Below are positions 1 through 6,925 of a stretch of DNA of 64,000 nucleotides, piece after piece. The stretch's first letter is position 1. The number at the start of each line of letters is the position of its first letter. A program made the translations under genes and the position numbers. The notes beneath the pieces were generated by a model. It was given only the letters and a program-made list of their open reading frames with translations. It ran no database searches and had not been told where the DNA came from. Origin of the DNA: Bacteroidota bacterium (lineage in GTDB: Bacteria; Bacteroidota; Bacteroidia; Cytophagales; Cyclobacteriaceae); contig JAFEAL010000014.1 in assembly GCA_018266435.1 (NCBI GenBank), positions 1 to 64,000 of the forward strand, written 5' to 3'.

Positions 1-109
1 TTCAGATTGTTCTTTGATAAGATTGCATATACTTCTGAGCAAGTAGTTGTGTCATTTGTGAAAGTTGTGATTTGCTTTCAGATTGTTCTTTGATAAGATT
101 GCATATACT
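1..109 (+). CRISPR. End of a type II-C CRISPR array (partial repeat, one spacer, terminal repeat)
   Basis: Bases 1-33 and 77-109 are identical and form the 3' part of a 46-nt repeat whose complete copy is 64-109. It begins GTTGTGATTTGCTTTC, a start that I know from Bacteroidota type II-C repeats. The one complete spacer is 34-63 (30 nt). The array continues to the left, outside the window. The tracrRNA anti-repeat at 6769-6792 pairs with the repeat read on the plus strand, so crRNAs are read left to right and 64-109 is the leader-distal last repeat. That makes the array convergent with the cas operon, as is common in type II-C. The repeat ends in TATACT, which resembles a -10 box. Confidence 0.93.
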
Positions 110-198
110 GTACCCCACGTTAAAAGCATATCTATCAGAACGTTACAACAAAAAACAGGATCAAAAAAATCAATGCAATCTATCAGTCAGGGCCCCGG

Positions 199-537
199 CT
201 AAAACAGTTCAAGCTGTTGTGGTATCGGGGCTCTTTCTTTTTCAGTGCCACCATAAAAGATTTGCATCATCCCAAATTGTTTGTCGGTTACCGTCAAAAT
301 ACCCACGTGCCCTTTGGGCGGCAGGTTGTTTTTGATCCGCTTCAAGTGCACCTCCATGTTTTCGCGGCTGGCGCAGTGGCGCAGGTAGGCGCTAAACTGG
401 AACATGGTGAACCCGTCTTTCATCATCTTCTTGCGAAAGTCGGTATAGTTCTTCCGGTCTTTTTTGGTTTCGGTAGGTAAATCAAATAATACCATGATCC
501 ACATAATGCGGTAAGCGTTGAGTCGATCGGTTTTCAT
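199..537 (-). CDS. cas2: CRISPR-associated endonuclease Cas2
   Basis: Cas2 is the structural partner of Cas1 in the spacer-integration complex. The protein has 112 aa when started at the ATG at 537 (MKTDRLNAYR), which gives the usual type II-C length and N-terminus. The open frame continues upstream to 624, but those 29 residues do not look like Cas2. The ferredoxin-like core begins with IMWIMVLFDLP, whose Asp is the conserved Cas2 acidic residue. The C-terminus is hydrophilic (PIPQQLELF). It is the last gene of the minus-strand cas operon, about 120 nt after cas1 and 89 nt from the terminal repeat. Confidence 0.93.
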   Translation of the reverse strand: MKTDRLNAYRIMWIMVLFDLPTETKKDRKNYTDFRKKMMKDGFTMFQFSAYLRHCASRENMEVHLKRIKNNLPPKGHVGILTVTDKQFGMMQIFYGGTEKERAPIPQQLELF

Positions 538-656
538 GACCGTATTTGCTCGTTGTTGAGCTATGGTTTGTGAGTATTGAATAGTGCTTGGCGATTTAAA
601 GAAATTGAGTGAATCAAAAATCACTAATCAACAATCTACTATCAATCATCAGTTTT

Positions 657-1604
657 CTATTCCATTAATGGATAGGCGATCTTCCTTGTTTCTCCCAGAA
701 AGCATTTGGCCAGCGAGGCAGAAGTCCGCTGTAGGGCAATCATCAGCGGGCTGGTTTCGCCTTCGAGCACCACATCAATTGCCGGGAGCGTCAACAGCCT
801 TTTCTTCATTTCGGGTGTAAGCTCAAGTTTCGATCTGTTAGTTTCTTTTAAAATTTTTCTCACGGCCAAATCAGCAAAAGGCCGATACGGTTCCATGATG
901 TCATCGGCCAGGCAGTAAGCGTTGTATTGGTTGCGGTGAAAGATGCCCAATGTGGGCAACAAGCCTGAACCGACCAATGCACGGGCAGCCGTTGCGCGGA
1001 TGATCGCGTAGGCATAGTTTAATAAATTGTTGGGCGCATCGCCAACCGGGTCGCGGATAAAATCATCTTCATCCGTAAGTACATCTTTGAAAATATTTTT
1101 CCAGTACCACGCAGCTGCGCGGCCTTCGTGGTTTTCGGTATCGCCCGACTTCACTTCGTCTGCCCAGTGCAACATGTTCTGTATTTCTTTTCCGGCTGCT
1201 GATAGGGCAATGGCCTGGTTTTTAATTTTTGCCTTGATGGTCTGCTGCCACAGTTGTTTCTTCAGCGGCTCGCTGGCTTCAATCTGTGAGCGGAAGCGTT
1301 GGCTTTGCAAGGAGTTGCCGTCCAGGTTTAGCAGCAGCCCGGTGGGGTGGTGGGTATTATTGCAGGTGATAAAGGCCACATTGTTTTCAAGCAGCCTGGC
1401 GATGAGCGCCTGGCTGATTACAATTTGCTGGTGATCGAGTATTACAATGCCAATGTCTTCAATGGGTATGGTAGCCTGTGCTTCTTTCTTAAAACCTTCC
1501 GGCAAGTCAGGGTTTTTCTCCACCGCAGGCAACCGCACGACAAGCTGATCAAGCTTGGTGCTCAGGTACGTGGGGTTGCCAAAGTAGAGGGTACGTTTAA
1601 TCAT
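657..1604 (-). CDS. cas1: CRISPR-associated endonuclease Cas1 (type II)
   Basis: Cas1 is the integrase that inserts prespacers at the leader end of the array. The 315-aa protein starts MIKRTLYFGNPTYL, typical of type II Cas1. The alpha-helical domain holds the metal ligands E160 (NHEGRAAAWYW), H223 (GIFHRNQYNAY) and E238 (MEPYRPFADL). Its ATG lies inside the last codons of the upstream transposase gene: the shared 8 nt are ATGATTAA, so the two are probably translationally coupled. The gene is visibly more GC-rich than cas9 although it is in the same operon. Function is secure; whether the array is still acquiring spacers cannot be seen here. Confidence 0.96.
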   Translation of the reverse strand: MIKRTLYFGNPTYLSTKLDQLVVRLPAVEKNPDLPEGFKKEAQATIPIEDIGIVILDHQQIVISQALIARLLENNVAFITCNNTHHPTGLLLNLDGNSLQSQRFRSQIEASEPLKKQLWQQTIKAKIKNQAIALSAAGKEIQNMLHWADEVKSGDTENHEGRAAAWYWKNIFKDVLTDEDDFIRDPVGDAPNNLLNYAYAIIRATAARALVGSGLLPTLGIFHRNQYNAYCLADDIMEPYRPFADLAVRKILKETNRSKLELTPEMKKRLLTLPAIDVVLEGETSPLMIALQRTSASLAKCFLGETRKIAYPLME

Positions 1605-2217
1605 GTTCGGTAATTTCAGCGGTGGCGTTCAATGCTTGCTGATGAAATAAGAGGAATTGTTGCTGGTTGCCAAACCAGTTAATTACCTCTTGTTGAGTTG
1701 CGGATAGTTCAGGTAAAAGAAAATCGTGGTAGGAGCTCCAGCGCCAGTCGGCAAGTTGTTTTACAAAACCGTGGTGTACCGGGTTGTGGTGTATGTAGTG
1801 GATAATGCGGGTAAAGTAACTGTCGGTGGTAATTTCTTTTCGTTTGAAGGCGCGGATAAAAAGAGAGCCTCTTCGTTTATAAACTTTATTATACGCTTTG
1901 GTGTAGGCGTTGAAGAGATGGCTGAATTGTAGGATGGTAAGGCGTTCAAGACCTGACAGGTCTTGTTTATCCGCGCCAGAAAGACCTGTCAGGTCTTTTC
2001 TTTTATTTTTAAAAAACTCCTTCAGCTCCGCCTCGCTCTTAACCCGAACCAGCAGGTGCAGGTGATTAGGCATGAGGCAGTATGCCAGCGTATCAACTAC
2101 TGGTGGAATAAATTCTTCGTAGCGTTTTAAAAAATACCGGTAATTCTCCTCATTACGGAAGAGGTTTTCCGGGCCATTGGCATGTGTGTAGAGGTGGTAT
2201 GGTTGGTTGGGTTGCAT
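1597..2217 (-). CDS. REP-associated tyrosine transposase-like protein (Y1/HUH family) inside the cas operon
   Basis: This is a single-strand DNA endonuclease/transposase of the Y1_Tnp (IS200-like) fold, RAYT branch. In 206 aa it has the RAYT pattern: the metal-binding HUH motif H52-L53-H54 in CLMPNHLHLLVRV and the catalytic Tyr Y141 in HYIHHNPVHHGF, followed by the usual WRWSSYHDF segment. All key residues are present, so it looks active. It starts 4 nt after the cas9 stop and overlaps cas1 by 8 nt, so it is built into the operon rather than disrupting it. Residues 74-90 are encoded by a pair of inverted REP-like palindromes, between the HUH half and the helix carrying NAYTKAYNKVYKRRGSLF. A role in CRISPR function is only an inference; it may be a passenger. 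Confidence 0.9.
   Translation of the reverse strand: MQPNQPYHLYTHANGPENLFRNEENYRYFLKRYEEFIPPVVDTLAYCLMPNHLHLLVRVKSEAELKEFFKNKRKDLTGLSGADKQDLSGLERLTILQFSHLFNAYTKAYNKVYKRRGSLFIRAFKRKEITTDSYFTRIIHYIHHNPVHHGFVKQLADWRWSSYHDFLLPELSATQQEVINWFGNQQQFLLFHQQALNATAEITEHD
1947..1965. repeat. REP-like palindrome, copy 1
   Basis: CAAGACCTGACAGGTCTTG has perfect 9-bp arms around one central base. It lies within the transposase coding sequence, 14 nt from copy 2 and in inverted orientation to it (the central base is A here and T there). The AGACCTG/CAGGTCT core resembles short palindromes that I recall as scattered in Bacteroidota genomes; I could not count them here. Confidence 0.85.
1980..1998. repeat. REP-like palindrome, copy 2
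   Basis: AAAGACCTGTCAGGTCTTT has perfect 9-bp arms and one central base. Over the 15-base core it is the reverse complement of copy 1. Together 1947-1998 form a REPIN-like unit read in frame by the transposase gene (sense-strand peptide KDLTGLSGADKQDLSGL). Confidence 0.85.
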
Positions 2218-2221
2218 GAAA

Positions 2222-5200
2222 TTATGCTAATCTGATGTTTCCAAGCCAGTCAATATGAAGTTTAATACAGGTTTCTTGAATTTTAATTAGCTTCTGCCCC
2301 TTCTTCTTTTGTTTGTCTGTTTCTGTAAAATTTTTCACAAAAACCTCTCCCGATTCATAGGGCGAACAGTCTCTGTATGAACCATACTCAACAAAGTTCA
2401 ATTCCTTTTTAGGGATTTTTTTGTCAGCGTACTGTTTTTTTAATATCTCTTTTTGCGCTTCTGTTAAATCTTTTTGAACGGCTATCGCGTTCGCATAATT
2501 GTGAGGAATAAAATGAGCTGTTTTTGACTTGTCAAATTTTACAACCTTATAAATTCTTTGACTAAACTTCTTTTTGTTGTCAACTTTTGAAAGCCACTCC
2601 TTGAGTTCATCGTTGTTAAAATTCAAAACGGTGTCCTCCAAATTTTCAGGGAAGTAAACCAAATCGTTTTGTTGAAGCGTGAATAGTAATTTCAGTTTAA
2701 AATTTTCATCTGTTTCTTGGAGTTGTGCTTGTAATTGTTCTTTTTTCTTTCCTTTTGCTTTAGGAATTTTTTGTTCCAATTCTTTTTGAGAATTCAAAAT
2801 CTCTTGTTTTAACTCTTTTTGAATTTTTTCAATTCCGTTTGCTACAATTTTTCTTTTGAAATCGACATTATTCTCTTTCAAAGAATCATTGGCGAGCGAA
2901 ACAGAATCATATAGCGAAACAATATCGAATGATCTTTCTTTTCCATTTCTATTCTCTTTCTCCACTACCAAGAAAAGGTAATTGTCTCCCGTTACAACGC
3001 TAAGCTTTTCATTGTCATCATAAAGTCTTTGTAATGTACTTTCTTCATCTTCTTTGGCACTATACCATACTTTTACTTTGTAAACAGGTGGTTTTAATTG
3101 GGTTGGTTTCTTTCTCTGGAATCTGCTTTCGTTAAACGCTTTCAACCCCTCACCTGTAAAGGCCTCCTTCATTGATTCATATTTCTTCCTATGAGTATCA
3201 ATTTCTTTTTTGAGAACCTCATCAATAACCTTTGATATGTCCTTTGCAGTTAGTTTATGAAGTTCTATTGTCTTAGTATCTTTTTCAATAAGTTTTCCAT
3301 AATAAATTTCTTTATGTAAAGCTCCTCTTACTTTAACCTGACTTTTTAATTGTTTATGAGGTGTGTTGCTATCATATTTATCGGAGCCTACTTTCAGTTT
3401 GTCTTTTGGCTTTATAGAAACAGTCATCGCTTCTAAATGCGCTTTTGCCTGTTCTACCAAATTGTTAAATGGTACTTCAAAGTGTCTTGAGCTTTCTATT
3501 TGCTTTTGTATTTCTTCTCTTCGGGTTGCTTCAAGATTGAAAAATGCCTCTAAAATATTCTCATCTTCTTTCACTGCTATTTTAAATTCGTCTTTTCGCT
3601 TTGTGAGTTCGTCCTGAAGATACTTATTAAGGTTGTTCAATCTTTGAATATGGCTCTGCTCGGTTAATGCAACTACCAAAGCATCAATAGCGTGATGTCG
3701 GTTGTCGTATCGCTTGCTCCAGTTTTTAATTTCGTAAACATGCTTTTTCTTTTCTTTGTCAAAATACTTCTGCACCCATTCAGTATTTGGTTTGCCCGTT
3801 TCTGGATTGATGTCCCACAATCCCATTTGCCTGAATCTGGCCTCAGTAAGTTCCATAAACAGTTTTCTCAATCCCCAGCGACTTCTTAAAAAGCTGGTTA
3901 CCTCACCTGTGCTTGTTTTTACATTATCACTGCCAACTATTTTTGCCAATTCATTTTTAACAGCTACTGAAATGTATTGTGTGTCTTTTATTTGTCTCTC
4001 TACGGGATTGGCGGGTATTTTTTCAAGCAGTAGATTCTTCTTCTTTTTGCCGTAAAAGATGTCATTTACGTGTTTCACATAATCAGCCTCAGAACAAATC
4101 CCTAAGGTTGAGCTTTGTTGTGATATGTATTCCCAAGCGGTTCTGTTACTTTTTTCTTCGTTGATGTTCGTTTCACAAACAACTTTGTTAGAAAGCGAAT
4201 CATCAAAATACCGTGATTTTGGAACGATGTGGTCAATATCGTACAACCGTTCAGGCGAGAACAGTTTTGATAGTGGGATGGGTTTTAATGTGTATGGAGA
4301 AATACAGCCTTGTTCTTCCCATAGCCTTAACTTTTGAATTTCGTCCTGCGTTGGTTCGCTTGTCTTTTTGGGAGCAGGGTAATCCTCTATATTTTGCTTG
4401 CTCCAAAGTTTATACAATTCGATGTTTCCCTGCGAAGGTTCTTGTTTTAATTCTATCAGTCTTTTCTTTATAGTTTCATTTATCTTTTGGCTTTTGATCT
4501 GTCCTTTATAAATTTTGTCTCTTTCTGCTGCACTGTTTTTTAAATCTCTTGCAAGTTCCACCCGTATTTCGAGTTCTTCGGGATTGAACTTATATTGTTT
4601 CCACAAAGCTTTGACAATTTGCATCGTTTCATTAGCCAATTGCGAAACGATAGGATTTCTGAGATTTCGTTCTATATATTGTATTTCGTGGTAATTTTTG
4701 ATTTGAGGTTTTATGCTTTCCTTGGTGTGTTTTCCATATACCAAAGAACTTGCAAAGGCATACATTAACCCACCTGTTTCAATGGCATTGGGATTTTGCT
4801 CAATAAAACCAATAACATAATCTTCTAATTGTTCTATCGGGAAACCATCAGCTATTTCTCCTGTTTGAATTAAATTGAACGTTTGTTTTACTCTATCGGG
4901 AACATTGGTTGGATTTAACTGCATTAGCGGCAAGATATTTTGTACGGCCTTTTCGGAAAGGCTTGCGTATTTTCTTGGGAACTTAATGTTTTGTGCAAAC
5001 TTCAACGCCAATTCGGTGGCAAGTTCATCATTATTTAACGGTTTTAAAGCTTCTGAAATAGAAGAGACTTTGAGGCTTTTTGGGTCGTACTCATTTCCAT
5101 TATTTGCATTGTCAAAAATGGCTTTCCATATTTTTGTTACAATGTCATTGTCTTGCGAGTAAAGTGTTTCAAAATGTTCACTCAATATTTTAGTGATTGC

Positions 5201-6742
5201 TATTGCGGTATCACAACCTTTCAACTTGGCTTTTACATTCAGACCGTTCAGATATTCGGTTTTGTCATTTTTGAGTTTAACAATCTTGGCAACTTCTGAA
5301 AAACCTAATTGTTTTTGAGCCTGTAGTTTGTTGTATATCTCTTTCTTTTCTTCATTAGTCAAGAACCTGTCAGTGTATTGAAGTATATTTTTCTTCTTTT
5401 TCTCACTCCAAACTTCCTTCTTAGAAGTAACATACATTCTATTGATTTGATCCCAACACCTGAACTCTTGGAAAAGCGGGTGGGAATTTGCCAATACAGT
5501 TTCCTCTTTTTCAAATTGACATTTACTGATGAGTTCGGTTTGCGGCTTTAACGGACGTTGATAATAGATTACTTGGTTTCTGATAATGTGCTTTAAGCCA
5601 TTATCTATAGCTTCTTTTCGTAGTTTTTCTTGAGACTCGCTTTTGCCCGGAAAAATATAAGCCACAATCTTTTCCAGTGTTTCATTTGGGCAGTTGTTTA
5701 GGAAAGAGTACTTCTTACTTTGAGTTTCCCATATTTTATCAAACTCCTCCTGATAGCGATTGCGAAGAATAACGCGGTTCCTGATTTTAGTCCATCTATT
5801 TTGTTCTAAGTCTTTAAGGAGAAGTTGGCTTATAAATAACTTCTCATTTTTAAGTATATCTTCCGTAGCCTCCATTTGCTTACGCCAATTCGTTTTTTGA
5901 GGTAATGCAAAAATTACAGATGTTTTTTCACCTTTTTTATTTCGCTTGATTCTGATTTCTAACTCTTCTTCTTCCCCAATTTTATCTTGTAGGTTTTGTA
6001 GTTCAGTTTCACCTTCTGTTACCTCATCATCAAGTGTAATTGTTACGTTGTATTTAGGAAGCTCCTGTCCTTTGTTTGTGCCACCTCGAACTTTAAAAGT
6101 CGTATCTGATTTTTCTACGTTGGAAATCATTACTTTTTGAGTAAACACCTCATATCTTTTTGTTACTGCTGCTTCGTCAACATCATCCTCTTTTTTTGTT
6201 TCGGTATCATCATCGTTATTTCCTCCTGCATAGCCTCTTAGTTGATTGAATTGATATAAGATTTTTCCATAGTCTTTCAATTCAATAGCAGTATTCAATG
6301 CTTTGACTCGTAACTTGTAGTTAATTATAGAATTAGGATCTTGCTCGACTCTTTTCCCATTCTTATATATTCTATCTTTTCTTTTTCCATTTTCATCGTA
6401 CTCCCTTTTTCTTCTTATAGGGAGCAGTTCCAATTCTTGCAATTTTGTTGGCTCAGGAATGCCATTTTTAAATTGAAAATGTTCAGGCAACATTCCCAAT
6501 TCGTGGAGAATATAAAGCAATTTATTCCTGCGAAGTTTATACCGCTTATTCATTTTTCTGATAGTACGCTTGATTCTTCTGTCAGCGTTTTTTGTTATTC
6601 CAACTCCTTTTTCATAGTCCTGTTTATCTGTTCCCATTGGGATAATGCGGCTTCCCATTCCGAGGATTTTCTGACCGACTTTATCAACTAAAGCCCAACC
6701 AATACTATTGGTTCCTAAATCCAGTCCTAATATTTTTTTCAT
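2222..6742 (-). CDS. cas9: CRISPR-associated endonuclease Cas9 (type II-C, large form)
   Basis: This is the RNA-guided DNA endonuclease of the locus. It has 1506 aa from the ATG at 6742; a TTG two codons earlier is possible. Visible parts are RuvC-I (KKILGLDLGTNSIGWAL, D8), an arginine-rich bridge helix at about 50-85, RuvC-II with E729 (EIRVELARDLK), the HNH domain with H838 (YDIDHIVPKSRYFDD) and the later Asn residues, and RuvC-III with H1016/H1017/D1020 (RHHAIDALVVAL). All nuclease residues are intact. It is long for type II-C, partly because of an acidic, repeat-free insert at about 185-300 after the bridge helix (GGNNDDDTETKKEDD). There is no csn2 or cas4, which fits II-C. The gene is clearly AT-richer than cas1 and the transposase gene. 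Confidence 0.97.
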   Translation of the reverse strand: MKKILGLDLGTNSIGWALVDKVGQKILGMGSRIIPMGTDKQDYEKGVGITKNADRRIKRTIRKMNKRYKLRRNKLLYILHELGMLPEHFQFKNGIPEPTKLQELELLPIRRKREYDENGKRKDRIYKNGKRVEQDPNSIINYKLRVKALNTAIELKDYGKILYQFNQLRGYAGGNNDDDTETKKEDDVDEAAVTKRYEVFTQKVMISNVEKSDTTFKVRGGTNKGQELPKYNVTITLDDEVTEGETELQNLQDKIGEEEELEIRIKRNKKGEKTSVIFALPQKTNWRKQMEATEDILKNEKLFISQLLLKDLEQNRWTKIRNRVILRNRYQEEFDKIWETQSKKYSFLNNCPNETLEKIVAYIFPGKSESQEKLRKEAIDNGLKHIIRNQVIYYQRPLKPQTELISKCQFEKEETVLANSHPLFQEFRCWDQINRMYVTSKKEVWSEKKKKNILQYTDRFLTNEEKKEIYNKLQAQKQLGFSEVAKIVKLKNDKTEYLNGLNVKAKLKGCDTAIAITKILSEHFETLYSQDNDIVTKIWKAIFDNANNGNEYDPKSLKVSSISEALKPLNNDELATELALKFAQNIKFPRKYASLSEKAVQNILPLMQLNPTNVPDRVKQTFNLIQTGEIADGFPIEQLEDYVIGFIEQNPNAIETGGLMYAFASSLVYGKHTKESIKPQIKNYHEIQYIERNLRNPIVSQLANETMQIVKALWKQYKFNPEELEIRVELARDLKNSAAERDKIYKGQIKSQKINETIKKRLIELKQEPSQGNIELYKLWSKQNIEDYPAPKKTSEPTQDEIQKLRLWEEQGCISPYTLKPIPLSKLFSPERLYDIDHIVPKSRYFDDSLSNKVVCETNINEEKSNRTAWEYISQQSSTLGICSEADYVKHVNDIFYGKKKKNLLLEKIPANPVERQIKDTQYISVAVKNELAKIVGSDNVKTSTGEVTSFLRSRWGLRKLFMELTEARFRQMGLWDINPETGKPNTEWVQKYFDKEKKKHVYEIKNWSKRYDNRHHAIDALVVALTEQSHIQRLNNLNKYLQDELTKRKDEFKIAVKEDENILEAFFNLEATRREEIQKQIESSRHFEVPFNNLVEQAKAHLEAMTVSIKPKDKLKVGSDKYDSNTPHKQLKSQVKVRGALHKEIYYGKLIEKDTKTIELHKLTAKDISKVIDEVLKKEIDTHRKKYESMKEAFTGEGLKAFNESRFQRKKPTQLKPPVYKVKVWYSAKEDEESTLQRLYDDNEKLSVVTGDNYLFLVVEKENRNGKERSFDIVSLYDSVSLANDSLKENNVDFKRKIVANGIEKIQKELKQEILNSQKELEQKIPKAKGKKKEQLQAQLQETDENFKLKLLFTLQQNDLVYFPENLEDTVLNFNNDELKEWLSKVDNKKKFSQRIYKVVKFDKSKTAHFIPHNYANAIAVQKDLTEAQKEILKKQYADKKIPKKELNFVEYGSYRDCSPYESGEVFVKNFTETDKQKKKGQKLIKIQETCIKLHIDWLGNIRLA

Positions 6743-6756
6743 AATCAACTATTATT

Positions 6757-6764
6757 TAGTTTTA
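6757..6764 (+). promoter_or_regulatory. Possible -7 element of the tracrRNA promoter
   Basis: TAGTTTTA matches the Bacteroidota -7 consensus TAnnTTTG at all but the last position and lies 5-12 nt before the anti-repeat. No clear -33 TTG was seen, so this is tentative. It sits between the cas9 start codon and the tracrRNA. Confidence 0.35.
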
Positions 6765-6768
6765 CAAT

Positions 6769-6852
6769 AACAATCTAAAAGCAAATCACAATAAGGATTA
6801 TTCCGTTGTGAAAACATTTAAAATGGCCCCGAGCAATCGGGGTCGTTTTTTT
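6769..6852 (+). ncRNA. tracrRNA of the type II-C system
   Basis: The anti-repeat 6769-6792 (AACAATCTAAAAGCAAATCA...) is complementary to the first 24 nt of the CRISPR repeat at 22 of 24 positions. It is followed by the usual II-C nexus (GGATTATTCC at 6795-6804), the linker GTTGTGAAAACATTTAAAAT and a terminator hairpin at 6825-6844 (GGCCCCGA, loop GCAA, TCGGGGTC) with seven T. This order and the GTTGTGAAAACATTTAAAAT segment match known Bacteroidota tracrRNAs. The gene is divergent from cas9, its 5' end only about 25 nt from the cas9 start codon. Exact 5' and 3' ends are inferred. Confidence 0.93.
6825..6852 (+). terminator. Rho-independent terminator of the tracrRNA
   Basis: An 8-bp stem GGCCCCGA/TCGGGGTC (one G-T pair) with a GCAA loop is followed by G and seven T. 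It is also the final hairpin of the tracrRNA. Confidence 0.88.
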
Positions 6853-6925
6853 AGTATCTACAAGATAAGGGTTATGCCCGATTAATGTCAACCGGGATTT
6901 TTCACATTTTTTTGGTATCCTGAGG

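Noticed and set aside
72-335. Plus-strand open frame of 87 codons starting in the terminal CRISPR repeat
   Set aside because: It begins inside the repeat and runs antisense through cas2; no protein motif and no promoter.
538-624. N-terminal extension of cas2 by 29 codons
   Set aside because: The Cas2 family start MKTDRLNAYR is at 537; the extra residues do not fit the family.
1597-2217. Interpretation of the transposase gene as a complete IS200/IS605 element with ends
   Set aside because: No flanking terminal hairpins or target duplications were seen, and the gene abuts cas9 and cas1 directly.
6880-6905. CCCG...CGGG inverted bases downstream of lhgO as a terminator
   Set aside because: The stem is only four base pairs with a long loop and no T-tract on the minus strand.
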